Part shown: piece after piece, positions 40,772 to 53,171 of the stretch
Layout: each line of letters starts with the position of its first letter
How positions within the stretch are numbered: the stretch's first letter is position 1
Assembly: GCA_021464415.1 (NCBI GenBank)
Contig: CM038469.1
Coordinates: 3,512,501-3,576,500 of the forward strand
DNA length: 64,000 nt
Reading direction: 5' to 3'
Source: Lonicera japonica
Taxonomy: Eukaryota; Streptophyta; Magnoliopsida; Dipsacales; Caprifoliaceae
The notes under the pieces: model-generated
Told to the model about the DNA's origin: nothing
Database searches by the model: none
The model's input: only the letters and a program-made list of their open reading frames with translations
Program-made: the position numbers and the translations under genes

Positions 40772-40902
40772 AGTGCGGATCAGTCCGTACGGACTAGATT
40801 TTTTGCAACGATTTTCCGTCACTAAAAATATCTCCCAAATGTTTTGGGGACGAAAAATTGTCGTTAAAAAACCCCATCCACACAGACCGATCTATACTGA
40901 GA
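40772..40902. mobile_element. palindromic MITE, family P (copy 1)
   Basis: Starts GTGCGGATCAGTCCGTACGG and folds back on TCCACACAGACCGATCTATAC. A second inverted pair inside is TTTTCCGTCACTAAAAATAT against TTTTGGGGACGAAAAATTGT. Same family as 41741-41870 and 63402-63513. No coding sequence. Confidence 0.7.
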
Positions 40903-43900
40903 ATGCACTATAGCACTATATATATATATATTATTTTTCTTCTTTTCTTTCACATTCCAGATTTAACAATGCAATATTTTACCATTAGTACAACTCATTT
41001 CCTTGTCTATTCTCTCTTTATATATGCATATGGATAAAAATAGTGTATGTCATTTATTTTTATCTTTTATAGTATCAGAAAATCCTAACATCTGCTTAGT
41101 GGTCCAAGGGGCAAATGTATAACTTCAAAAATCAGGGTTCAAACTCTCCCAATTATTCCTAAACCATGGATTTACATTAAAAAATTAATTCTTTCTCTGA
41201 CTTTTCCTTACTAATACGTCTTATAAGTTTGATAAAAAGCATGAGAAAATAGTCGATAAATTATGCAAAAACATTTTTGTTTGTTACACGAAAAAAGGAA
41301 AAGTAATATATTTTCTAATTTTATCCAATAAGTTAATTAATTATTTAAAATTTAATTAAAAGGATAAATTGTAATCATAGAATATTTTGCTCTATATATT
41401 TTTGTGTTTTCTCTTCTTCATTTTTTTTGGTAGATAAAGTGGCGATTGAATAAATTATGTAAAAAAAAAATGAATGAAATAAAGTAGTACGCTACACTTG
41501 ACACTAACTATTCTTTCATGTGGTGCACGAATAAATTATGTATTCGTTTAGCATAAACTTATAACTTATTGGAGGTACTTGGAGTAAGTATATTTTCTTG
41601 TTATTCTCCACAGTGATTATAGTATTAATCCCATCCTAATTTGTTTTTATTTCCATCACATCTTATCATCTCAAAATTTACTATTGATGATAACATAACA
41701 TTGTCCACTTATTCATATATAGATTATTAAAAAAATTTAAGTGTGGACTAGTCCATATGGACTGGAGTTTTTGCGCCGGTTTTTTGTCGCTAAAAATATC
41801 TTCCCAATGTTTTAGCGACGAAAAACCGTTACTAAAAAGTCTAATCCATTCGGACCAGTCCGTACTAGAAATGCATATACTTTATAGATTATTACTCAAA
41901 GTTAGCATTCTCTTTCACAAAACTCTCTTTCAATATGTATTATAGATTGGAACAGTTGAGATTTACTTGTGGAGTTAATTCCAATGAACTAGAGAAGAAT
42001 GATTAATTTGCTTAATTATCCCGGATTCTATCAAAGTGACAAAATTTTCAAGTGTGAACAATAGGGAAAGGCGACGTATACAATGTTGATGAAAGTGAAA
42101 ATTTCTAAGGATACACTTATTATATACCCCTTTTTTTGTTTCTTTCCATTTTCTTCCAAACAGTGCCTTCCATGTCACCCAAGATCCATTTAAATCAAAG
42201 AAGTTGTATACTATTTGAAGTAGTCAGCTCGAGAACTAAGATTAGTTGGTTGGTTGGTTTGGAGCTCGGGCAGCTACTAGTTAGTTAGCTTCTGATTTCA
42301 AGAATTGGTCCTTCTATTTCTCATTTCTAACATAATACAAGTTATTTATTTTTATTTTTATATATATATACTCAATGGCAGTGTAATGTTAAATTACATA
42401 ATTATCTAAAATTTTATCTTGATATTCAATTGCGACGGGAGAAATGAAACTAGAGTTTGCAAAGTTCAAACTGTAATAAAGTGAGAGAGAAGTCACCTTT
42501 TTTTAAACTAAATTGCACTTCTTGTATGTGTAATTATTTACAAAAATAATAATTACGAGATTGTGCTATTGAGTTTGCCGATTCAGGCAAAAACCACACT
42601 CATTCAGTCCCAAATTAAATTATTATTTTTGAGAAATAATCCATTTTTCTTAATATAGCGCCTGTATTTTAATCATACTTGTTCGGACACTAAAACACTC
42701 AAATCGGAGTCTAATTAAAACATTAGGTATTTTATATTTTCTTCCATCTTTTGCATAAATTAATTTTATTTTTGCTATTTTTTTTTATATTATTATCAAA
42801 TAAAGCCATATATATCTTTTTATGATATAATCTACTTAATTTTATAACACTCACAAGGCAAAAATGGTGAAACTAGAATAAAAACCAGGAAACGGGAAAA
42901 GTCCACAAAGACGGATCCCGTTGAGGCAAATACAGTTTCAGGTTATCCAATTTTGGCGCATTGTATTTAACTAATCCAAATAAAAAGACATTGACTGCAA
43001 TAAATGGTGTTGTGTGGGAGTTTCCCATCCAACTTCTCAATATAATTTCCTGGTCAAATCATTCGCGCAATGCAATTAGACTCTGTATTTATGGTTCTTG
43101 GAAGTTATCATTCGCAACTCAAATTTATTAATTTTTCTTTGCTGTAAATCTACTGTATCATTTATGCAAATCGGTTTTAATTTTTAATGACAAAGGCACC
43201 GGCACCATTAATCAAAGGGTGCTGGTAATGGCACCTTAGCTCCTAAAATAAAATTAACACTCTTTTTAATTTCTTAGCACCCATATATAATTTTTTAAAT
43301 AATAAAAGCACCTTATTAGAAAAAAAAATGTTGTTCGTTTACTTGTTTTTATATATATATATTACTATATAAACATGCAATGAAGAAAAACTTTGCACCA
43401 TGCATAATATAACTGGTTGATAGCATCTTCTTACATGGTATTTGGCTTGGTCCGATCCATTTGGCTGATTTTGTAGAAATACTGGATTATAATAGGTTGG
43501 GTATATAATTTCTTATAATATATTTTGGAAAACTTTTTATACATCCACTCTTGGAATGGGTATAATCTTTTATATATTTCATGAAAAACAGCTTATACCC
43601 ACTTCTACGGTTTCGTGGGAAAAAAAAAATAATTGACATCCTCGTTTTACAAATATTGTCTAATTACTACGAACACTAAATGCAATGTAGCTTAGTTCTT
43701 TTTCTTTTTTTTTTTCACTTGGCGTAAGTAAAATCAAATATACATCATTACACTTGCAATAGTATGATTGCAACTTTAGTCCTGATCTTTTGCAAAATGA
43801 ATTAGTTGTAATCTTAAAAAAAAAAAAAGAAGTGATTTTGAAAACCACAATAAGAAATAATATCAAAGTTCTCATAACTTCTCTCATATTCAGTTGCCTT

Positions 43901-44700
43901 CAAAAAAACTCAAAAGAAAATAACAAGTTAATTTTGAAAGATGATAAGAAACTTATACAAGCCAATAACATAAATAAATCCAATGCACTAACAAATCTCA
44001 CATACTTGAACTTGGTAGAATTAATAAGCAGTGACAAATTAAAAGCCTCAAGCCTAACTACGTGTCTAAAATATTGTAAGGTCAACAATTTATTGAATTG
44101 TCACCTACATGAAATTCTATAAACACAAGTGTAAGAAGAGAAGGTTAAAAGAAGGTTAAAGATGAACACGATGGATATTCTCGGTGAAAGATGGTTCTCC
44201 CAACCAATGGATAGTAGGTCTGGTGTACATCCACCCTTTAGTGATTGATTTTTATTGATACTAATCACGATTACAAACTAATGATATCTTTCTCTAGGTT
44301 TTTTCTATGCCCCTTGGCGGTTGAGGCTAGCCTCTTTTATAGATGGAATGAACTAATTATTACAAGATGATAGGTCTCACCCCCTATGTTATGTTTTACT
44401 GGAGAGAATAGTGGACGTAATTGAGTAGTGGGAAGTTGATTGCTAGCCGTTGGACGTGCTGGTCATGCATTTATCGTGTTGTTGCCACGTGTCCATGTAG
44501 AATCCACCTTTTTAGCCATCTCATCGAGCTCGGACACACCCCGAACTCGGACCTCGTTTTACATTCATAAGCTCGGACACACCCCATGTAGATCCTTTTC
44601 TTTTTTTTTGGGCTTTCAATAGTTCAAAAGTATAAAAAAAAAAATGATTGAAATCAAGAAAGTCTAGATCCAGATCTGAGGTCGAAACCATGAAAGCTTT
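40903..44700. other. spacer with MITE and possible old LTR-like sequence
   Basis: Apart from the family P copy at 41741, AT-rich spacer. The stretch 44130-44620 has higher GC and a TTTTATAGATGG TATA-like site, as in some LTRs, but no boundaries were found. No gene was recognised. Confidence 0.45.
41741..41870. mobile_element. palindromic MITE, family P (copy 2, best preserved)
   Basis: Outer arms GTGTGGACTAGTCCATATGG and CATTCGGACCAGTCCGTAC; inner arms GGTTTTTTGTCGCTAAAA and TTTTAGCGACGAAAAACC pair almost perfectly. The whole 130 bp can form one hairpin. Confidence 0.8.
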
Positions 44701-44703
44701 CTT

Positions 44704-44806
44704 TGGGCCTGGCCCAATCGTATTGGTCTAAATTCCGAGTCGCGCGCCGCAGTTCTGAGTAGACACTTCGCCTATCGATCTAGGGTTTTGCTGTATGTAT
44801 ATATAC
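44704..44806 (+). promoter_or_regulatory. snoRNA-gene promoter: paired site II, telo-box, TATA
   Basis: TGGGCC at 44704-44709 and its inverse GGCCCA at 44711-44716 are site II elements. A perfect reverse telo-box TAGGGTTT lies at 44781-44788. A TATATAC TATA-like stretch follows at about 44799-44805. This set and order is known for dicot snoRNA and ribosomal protein genes, and the two snoRNAs lie 170-300 bases downstream. Confidence 0.7.
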
Positions 44807-44970
44807 GTATGTATATTTGAGATTCTTACTTAATCCTCCAGCAGCGGATCTGGTTTGTTTACTCCTTCGATTTACTACTTCTCGAGCTAGGTTTTTTCTT
44901 TTCTGAATTGAACTGAATTATATCTCTCTGTACACGTATATGCACAAACTGTTATATATTTTTTGGATGA

Positions 44971-45060
44971 AGTGAAATCAGTTGATGAGAGAAAAACTGC
45001 AACAATATGATGGTGTTTATATCCATGATTCTTAGTATTTAAGTCTCTGATGATTTTACT
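44971..45060 (+). ncRNA. box C/D snoRNA candidate, guide target unknown
   Basis: Box C is GTTGATGA (44981-44988) and box D CTGA (45047-45050). The flanks AGTGAAATCA (44971-44980) and TGATTTTACT (45051-45060) form a 10-bp terminal stem with one G-T pair, which is the k-turn setting of C/D snoRNAs. An internal ATGATGG at about 45008 may be box C'. The guide before box D (about 45030-45046) was not matched to an rRNA from memory. It is probably cotranscribed with the U18-like RNA 50 bases downstream. Confidence 0.7.
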
Positions 45061-45109
45061 AGAATTTTTGTTTTGTATTTTATTTGCGGATTTGTATTCA
45101 ATTCAATTA

Positions 45110-45189
45110 GGAGAAATGATGAGTAATCTATTTGGTCCGTGTTTCAGATTCAACCGTGACCGATAAACCCTAACCAATCTCTGATCTCC
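45110..45189 (+). ncRNA. U18: U18-like box C/D snoRNA
   Basis: This guides 2'-O-methylation of 25S rRNA in the nucleolus. Terminal stem GGAGA (45110-45114) pairs with TCTCC (45185-45189). Box C ATGATGA is at 45116-45122, box D' CAGA at 45145-45148 and box D CTGA at 45181-45184. The guide TTGGTCCGTGTTT, directly before D', is complementary to AAACACGGACCAA of large-subunit rRNA, the conserved target of U18 in yeast, human and plants. The human U18 guide has the same core. The second guide, before box D, was not assigned. Confidence 0.85.
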
Positions 45190-45244
45190 ATTTTGTATTA
45201 CTTCAAACTTAATCTTTTTGTAAATTTGAGAATTTGTTTGTTGC

Positions 45245-45365
45245 AATGGCTCGGTGATTACGTGCCTCTCTGTAGGCAATATACGCTATTCCGATTGATA
45301 AATATGAAGGAATACCTTTATGGAAACAATGAGAGCAGAGCTTCCATTATTTAACTGTGTTTGTT
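45245..45365 (+). ncRNA. possible H/ACA-like hairpin downstream of the snoRNA pair
   Basis: AATGGC (45245-45250) pairs with GCTATT (45285-45290), and TGCCT (45263-45267) with AGGCA (45274-45278), leaving a two-sided internal loop like a pseudouridylation pocket. An H-box-like ATATGA follows at 45302. The next hairpin (ATGGAA/TTCCAT) lacks a clear terminal ACA, so this is weak. Confidence 0.25.
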
Positions 45366-48286
45366 TTTCAATTTTGTTATTAAATAATATATGTTATTTT
45401 AAATTGACCTATCAAATTACAGTCTGCGTGAAACATTGCTCAATGCACCTTCTTGCGCCTCATTTGATTCAATAACTTGGTCATTTAATTTTGTATTTGC
45501 CTATTATTTATTTCTTTGGTTTATACTTTTCTTTCTTGCTTTTGCAATGATGAATCATGAATTTATTCACATGTCAGACTTCAGAGATTCATTTAATGAT
45601 TCTATGAGAAGAAATTCATGTTTGCTGAGCATAATTAGATAATTCCTCCCTTGGTTTGGTCTTCATAATTTTATGTTTGTTAACCTTAACTTGTTTGTCT
45701 GATGTTATCTTGCTTCTAGCATTTGTTTCTATACGGTAGTTGTCAAAATAAATTTTTTTTTTGTTAGAAGCATAGTATAATCTTTATTTTGAGAAATTAT
45801 ATGGTATGCGTTTAAAGGTATATATTGTCGAAATAGTATAGCTAATTGCTATAAAAAAATAATATAGAGAATTGTTTTAGTAATAATGCCTTTTTTTTTT
45901 ATATATATATTGTTAAACATTGGTATTCAAAAAAAGATGTTTTAGCAATATTATCACCCAACTATTACTAGTGATAAAAATTTCTATGATTCACATTTTT
46001 ATTACTTCAATATGTTTTTAAAAATGAAAGTGACCTCTTTGTATCTGTACTTTTGGATACTGGTAATTGTTGTCAAGTTTTGTATGGATGATGAGTGTGG
46101 ATCAGAATATAAAAATTATTATGAGTAATGTTAATTAATTGTTTTGTTATTGGAAGATAAGTTGGGATGAGTACAATGTTAAGTTCTCTTTGATATAAAT
46201 ACGGAAAAGAAAAATAAACCATTTTGATTTAGGTAAAAAGTTGAATCATGTATTAATAAATTTTTGTGGAAATTTTTTGTTTCTCAACTATCAAATAAAT
46301 TTTTTTTCATAGAAAAATTATACAGGTATATTTCAACCTACTTTTCAAATTCTAAAAAAAATTAAATTTTTTTTTTTTTAGTTATTCTCAAACGGACCTT
46401 TAATGTATGTCATTTTTTGTTTAGTAAAGCGAGAAAGTTTCAATTAACTATGGTCAAAATATGAAAGTACTTTCCCATGTGATGGATCCAAAATATTAAA
46501 ATTTGGGTGGTGTCAAAAAAACAAGCATTTTTTTTTTAAAATATTTTTTCTTATACTATCAAATTTTTTGAATTTATTGAAACAATATAGGAATGATAAA
46601 ATTTTATTGCTAAAATAAAAATATTAAATAAAATTAAATTTTTCATTACTATGAAAATAATAAATAAAATTTATATCGTTTTTAATAAATTTTATTAAAA
46701 TTTCATCTAATCTTTGTCTTTCAATCATGCGGTAGCAGGGCTTACACTTCTTTTTTGTGCACAGATTTTGGTCTTTTATCTAGGATATTTTGTCCCATCG
46801 TCTTTAGGGTGTCTTTTGATGAGAGATATGAAAAGGAAGCTTTGAGAAAACTTGTCTTTTCTGAATTATATACAGCAAATTCATGGGTATTTGTTCAAAT
46901 AGGATTGGAAGGTTCATTTTTTTCATTAAAATACAAAATATTAATTGTCATAAATACAATTTTAATAATTAAATGAAAGTTTATATAACAATTTACTGTT
47001 CATTATTCATAAATAGTTATTATTCATATTTTAAATTTATTTATAAATTTTATTTTTATCTTTATAAAATAAATATAAGACTTGTAGCTTTTCATTCAAT
47101 AATATATTGCTGGACTTCACATCTCTGTGAAGTATTGGTGGCTTACAGCCATGGTGTAAATACTCCAAAGTCCAAACGTACCATTATTTCACATCTACTG
47201 TTAAACAAACTTACATAAATGAAACAAATAACAAGTAAAAGAATGTTTGCATTATGTATTTCATGCAAACCATGTGCTGCATTAGTTGCTATTCGAAGTC
47301 TCTCTTCCCAACCCAAATTTTATTTTTATCTTTGTGAAATAAGTAAATATAAGACTTGTATCGTTACATCAAAAACGTTAAAAGATCAATTTGTTGTATG
47401 TAAATATATGTTATCTTTTGTGTAAAGGAAAAAATGAATTGAAAAAAAAATAATTTTCATAAAAATAAATCATTTATTAAAATATTTGGTTACTTTCGAT
47501 TTTTATGATATTTAATTTTTTAGAGATTTAAGAAAACGATTTTTTTACAAAATATTAAAATGATATAAATTTTCTCACCAAACTATTTTCTTTTTCAATG
47601 TTTTTTTATGAGTAATTTTAAGAATTTAAATATTGAAACAATAAAAGCACAATATAAAATACATAATATTTTTTTTAATTTTTGATGACATATTAGGTAC
47701 ATGTTAACACTACCTTTCTTTAACTTTGACCCTAGATAATTTAACATGAGTTTTATCAAACTCTGCATACGTACATAAATAAAAAAGATTGAATAAATTA
47801 AGAAAAATATCATTAAAAATGTTATCGTGCCGGTGCAAGTGAAAATAAAAGTCTAGTATCCTATATAAAATTATGAGAATACTTATTATAAGCTTACTTT
47901 TATGAGAAGTATATAATTAAATAAAAATAGTAAATGCTTGTTTGTTGGAAAGAATGAAATTTTTTAATTTTTAAAAATTTTAGTGGGTGAGAAAATAAAT
48001 TAGTGTTGATTTTTCATAAGTATAGAAAGTTGGTTGGGAAGAAAAGGTTTTACACTATTTTTTAGCTTAAAATTAATATAATTTTGACTTTATGTGGGGT
48101 AAAAAGACAACTTATGTGGAAGCATTTAAGAACACTCCCATATTTTTTGTATATTTGTAAATCTCATTGTTAAGTTTAAAAGGTTATAAATTTTTTTTTG
48201 GAAAAAAATTTAAAGGGACAACTTAATTTTAATATATTTGTACTTAACAAATAAAAAACATTTTTATTATAAATTTTAAAAATTTA
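45366..48286. other. spacer
   Basis: Very AT-rich. Short open frames show no recognisable domain. No gene was recognised. Confidence 0.5.
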
Positions 48287-48610
48287 TTGCGTATTAAGCA
48301 AATTTTAAAATTTGAGGGGAGCAATGGTAATTCAGCGGTAGGGTCTGCTCTTGTTAACTCAATGGGATTTCTTTTGAATGGAATTGGGAAGAGAGTTTTG
48401 GCCTCCTTGGCTTTAGTAGCGGAACCTCTTGCAATCAAAGAAATTTGTAGAATGGTTCACGTTTGGGATCTTTCGAACATTTTCATTGCTAGTGACTGGA
48501 AAGTGGTTATCTCACTTTTATCTTCTGATCTTGAGCCGCCTTGAGAAATCGATGCAATTCTTACTGATATTAATGCGCTGGTTCTCTTCTAGAAATATTA
48601 ATTGAACTTT
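48287..48610 (+). mobile_element. LINE remnant: RNase H-like domain piece
   Basis: 48287-48544 encodes GNSAVGSALVNSMGF, ASLALVAEPLAIKEICRMV and NIFIASDWKVVISLLS, the RVT_3/RNase H-like region of plant LINEs (the usual form is LAAEALAIREA ... VESDS). The reading continues as DAILTDINALVLF past a stop. A second 5'-truncated copy besides 35346. Confidence 0.65.
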
Positions 48611-50124
48611 TGTTCTTAAAATTTTTAACTGAATAGCGCATTAGGTAACTAGAAAAGTTCTTCTCAAGTCTTTTCCGGTGAATTAAGTGATGTCTTCCCC
48701 TTGAGAGTTTTCTAAGCTATTATTTAAACTGACCAGTGTATTTTATTTTTAATGTATGAGTACAGTTGAAGGTTGATTTGGAATCCTCTCAAAACTCTCA
48801 AACTCAATTGAGTAGACAACACTACAAAAAAAAAAATTCAGTAGATCACGTGTTACTTTCACCAAATTTATATAATTAGACCATGTATTACTTTCACCTA
48901 ATTTATATAATCTTTCACTAAAAAGAATAAAAATTTAGGGGGTATTACCGCTAGTGTTGTCCATCCGCCATTGGCTTGCCCACTTTTAATGTTAGCCAAC
49001 TTGTGTATATCTATATATAAAAAAAAAGATTTAAGTTTATCGAATAAATTTAAATTTAACATTGATGTACTTAAAAATAAAATAAAATTATTGAACAAAA
49101 ACTTCTCAAATACTTTTGGTGAGTTTAATTAAGAAATTTCTCCAAGTTCAAGTGAGTATTTCTTCAATTAAGTTGTAGTTAACGAAAACCTCTCAAATAT
49201 TTTAGTATAAATTTTTTGAAATTAATTGATCAAGACAATACAACCCTGCACAAAGGCCACCACATTATATTACAACATCCCACAACTTTTAAGTGCTTGT
49301 ATAAATTATACATGAGATTCGAGTAACCTTGCACCCCATTTATAAAATTAATTAAACCAGCTACATATTCGTTGACTTCTTCCATAAATTAAGTTAAATT
49401 ATGTCAGTAGTAGTAGACATAAATTCTAATTAAAAGTTAAAAATTTATATTTTCAGAAATATGACATACCAAACCTACTTCCCTCCCCTAGTACAAATTT
49501 CATCTAACAATTTAAAAACTGCACTATCAAATTTATTTTTTTATTAACTTTTTTTACTCTTTTTTTTCAAGCATCACAACATTATGCATTTCCGAGAAAG
49601 GATCGGGATTTTTGATCTAATTTTATGGAGTATGACTCATAGTGATCATTTCGCAGATAATGACATTGATTTTCTAATAGAATTATACTCCTCTGGCTTC
49701 ACTTTATATATATTTGGTATTTTCGGTGTTGAGAAATTTGATGCTATGTTTCTTAGACATTTTAAAGGGTTATTGCGATATCTAGTTATCAACACAAATA
49801 TAATTGTTTCGTTAATCAATAATGAATCGTTGAATAGTCTTTATGATGCGGAAAAGAAAAAAAAAGAAACACATTACAAATATTTTGCAAGTATTAGTTC
49901 TGAAACAAACAAATATTTTAATTTGAGACCACGCACATCGAGTGATTTTTTAAATGGGTCGCCACAAATTAACAGATGGAATAATTAATATGTGTAGACC
50001 CCAAATTAAACAATATAAATTAGTAAGTGATGAGAAGGAAAGAATTGTGAATTCAAATAACAAATTATGAGAAGGAGAAGGAGAATTGGGAGTTGAAGCT
50101 GCAGAGAATAATTTTGTACATAGA
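48611..50124. other. spacer before the first MIRNA hairpin
   Basis: AT-rich. A 134-codon frame at 49584-49988 has no recognised domain and the base composition of the spacer, so it is not called. A weak TATAAAT at about 50013 could serve the hairpin at 50146. Confidence 0.45.
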
Positions 50125-50145
50125 ATGAAAGAAAAGTGAAGGTGA

Positions 50146-50208
50146 CTTCAGTCGCAGGAGAGATGATGCTCTTGTTGCAGTAACATCATCATCCCTCCTT
50201 CACTGAAG
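50146..50208 (+). ncRNA. MIR4376: MIRNA hairpin, miR4376/miR5225-like
   Basis: The 5' arm contains CAGTCGCAGGAGAGATGATG (50149-50168), close to mature miR5225 and miR4376 of legumes and tomato. The arms pair as CTTCAGT/ACTGAAG, AGGAG/CTCCT and GATGATG/CATCATC, with a small CGC/CT loop and one A-C mismatch. The apical loop is short. The star would lie at about 50185-50205. miR4376 belongs to the miR390-derived superfamily and is known to cut ACA10-type Ca2+-ATPase transcripts. Two related hairpins follow at 54232 and 55826. Confidence 0.8.
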
Positions 50209-50215
50209 CCCCCTC

Positions 50216-53028
50216 CTATTTCTTCTCAATTAATTGCTCTTCATTTTCCCTCCACTTTTCTTCAACTTGTAATGAAGAGGTATGGTATCTTTCCTATTCA
50301 AGTTTTAATCATGCCAAAATATCAAAGATTGGTGGGACAAGAAATAAATTCTGATCGTTATTTCTATTCTCACTAAATAAACGTGGCCGTTGAGTCTTAG
50401 ATCCATTAATTAGGGCTGATTCGAGGGATAGGTGAGTAAGACTGCGTTGGGCCCCCACTTTCATAACAATTTTTATAGGTCTGAAATTTTTATAGGCGTG
50501 CATAATGTACTTGGTTCAATATTTATTTTAAATCTTACAAGGGATTAATCTACTCGTTGAAAAAGATCTTTATCACAACTTTGTATTTTACTTCTCTAAA
50601 AATTGTGACCCATTCAAATTTTCACAAAAAGTAATAAAAAAGGGATATTGTGTCTTAAAGAGTTTAGTTTTCAACCAAGCACTCCCTAGTCTGAGTCCTG
50701 ACTCTTCCTTCCCTTCCACCAAAGGCGGACTAAGATTTTTTATTGGGATGATTTGAATTAAGACAAAATATCTTTGGTTTTAGCCAAGGAATAGTTTAGG
50801 GATTGTTTGATCGGTGGGTGTAAAAAAAAATTTTACGTTGTTAACAAACAAAATAGTTAAATTAAAAAATATAAGTCTAGTTGATGTAGAAAATAGTGGT
50901 TACTAAAACTATCGATTTACATTATTTTAGAATAAAGTTTGTTATCATAATAAACATTTTTTTTTTTATTTTGGATTCACATGACTCCTGCATATTTTTT
51001 ATATTTGTTAGAATAGAACAGTGAAATGTGTTGATTGTGCCTGTAAAATATTATTAGTCTCAATTTTAAGTGGTTGAATTATTTTGTATTTACAAAAATT
51101 TAGGAGGATATATTAGGCTTTTAATTTATATTGTTAGACATAATTTGATATTAAAAGGTAAATATACATTACGTAAAATAATATAAAAATACATATAGAG
51201 AGATAAAGGAAGGACGGAGATAGATGGTGCTTGATTTTTTTAGTCTAGCTTAATACTATATTTTTGAGTGAGATCATTGTCACCCTTAAACCGCTCTGTA
51301 ACACTTTCACATTGACTCAATATAATAGGGCTGAGAATGTGCTCATTGACTCGGTATAATAGGGCCGAGTATGTGTATATTACTCGGCACAATAAGACCG
51401 AGTCAACGTATTTTTTTTTATTTCTAACAATAATTCAACTCTATTGTATCGAGTAAATGAATTCTATACTTAGTTCTATTGTACCGAGTAAATAAAAAAA
51501 GTGTTATAAAAAAACTTTGGGGTGTTACACAACTGTATTTTTTTTAAAATCATCTTCTTTGTTTTTTTTCTTTTTTCTAATGTTGAAAGTGGTCACAACT
51601 GTATTTTGTAAGAAAAATAAAATAAACAAGGAGTGCGGAGCCTGCTACTTACCTATCATTTCAATTTATTTAAAGTGCAAGGAGATTGGGCTGGGCTGGA
51701 CTAACGAGTGTGCTGTAATACTAATTTGGCATTATATATGTCTAATGGGTTTTTACTTTTTTACTCTGGGTTGAGTTGGGTTGGGTTGGGTTGGAGCCCT
51801 CTGAATCCAAGTTTAGGTCTGCTCTCGCCTTTTAGTATTCTCTTTTCATAGTAGTTTCAACCATTAGGTTTATCTGTAATTGCTTATATTAAAAAAAAAT
51901 ACTATGAATTAAGGATAATAATTCATATCTTTTATTCATGCTCATAATATTTACGCGATATAATTTAATTATTTTTATATGCACGTATTAACTGCAAATA
52001 TGTGAACCCACCCCCATATTTTTCTAGAATCAAGGGCTTTCCGCGCGGGTTCCTAATAAATCAAAACTAGTCACAGGGTGCCATGTAATGTTGTGATTGC
52101 CCATCAAACACGCAGCCGGCTCACTGTTCAAATAAACCCCCATAGGCAATTTTTTTTTTTCTGAGTGACATAGTATACGGGTTAATTTTTGCTCAATTTA
52201 ATTAATTGCTGCTTATTCGAGAGTATGTTGTTAGTCATTAAAATTTTTTGTAACTAACAAAATTCAATTTAAAAAAATTAATCCTACCGCTAATTTCAGT
52301 GTGATGACCGGTGGAGCCACATTTATTAATTATTATATAGGTATTATAGAATTTTGGTGCAAATGCGATTTTTACATATCATAGCAGCCAACTGCACAGG
52401 TCCCCCCTGGTTTTGATTTTTCACGCAAAATTTGAATTTTTAACTTTGACGCAGGTCCAAATCAATCAAAGCTCCATTAGTTGTTAACAAGGATCGATAT
52501 ATTTATATATAGTTAATAAACTCCAAGAAGCTTCTCACGTACATCATTTTGCAGAAAATTACTAGTATTTACTTCAAACTGCCCCTTAATTTCTATTGAG
52601 AAGTGTGAAAATACGTTGAAAAATGAATTTTTTTTAGAGTATATTTCAACAAATTCAAAAAAAAAACCAAAAAAATGGTTACGATGAATCTTATTTCATA
52701 GATTTTGATAAGTAGGTTTCAAATATATTTTTTTTTATCTAATTCCGATTTTTGAATTTAAAGTTATCGTGTTTTAAAAAATTTATGCGAGAAAAAATAA
52801 AGCGAAGTGAATTTTAGTGAGTGTGAAAGTAAAGTTGACTTTTGATAAAATACTGAAAGAATATTTTTTCAGTTTCTAACCAAACAAGGGCTTAAAACTC
52901 TACCTTCTCTCTCCAGATTAATGGACGTTATTTGATCATGAACAATATGGTAATTAAATTATGTCAAAATTACACATTTATTTTTTTAAAAAGTTAAACA
53001 TCTAATTAGAGAGTTTTTCTAATTAGAG
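50216..53028. other. spacer with ACTCGG-type palindromic motifs
   Basis: At 51300-51495 several imperfect palindromes of the form ACTCGGTATAATAGGGCCGAGT-like occur. Elsewhere AT-rich. No gene was recognised. Confidence 0.45.
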
Positions 53029-53171
53029 GGGTTGGCCCAGTGGTAAGCAACTTCCACCATTGATTTGAGGTCAAGGGTTCGACTCATGGGGTGGGAGGGG
53101 AGGGTTTTTCTTTATTTGTAGGATTAAGGGAGATACTTAAACCTCCCTTAATTTTTTATTAAAAAAATAAA
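53029..53171 (+). mobile_element. SINE, same family as 24193-24337
   Basis: Starts GGGTTGGCCCAGTGGTAAG (A box region), has GGGTTCGACTC (B box), then TTTTTCTTTATTTGTAGGAT and an AT-rich tail. AATTAGAG flanks both ends (53021-53028 and 53172-53179). Confidence 0.85.

Noticed and set aside
41091..41180. A/B-box-like pair (AGTGGTCCAAGGGG and GGGTTCAAACTC)
   Set aside because: SINE-like, but no target duplication or second copy seen.
44130..44620. Possible LTR
   Set aside because: GC and a TATA-like site suggest one, but no TG...CA ends, primer-binding site or partner LTR were found.
49584..49988. 134-codon open frame
   Set aside because: No recognisable motif, composition like the spacer, no splice or promoter support.
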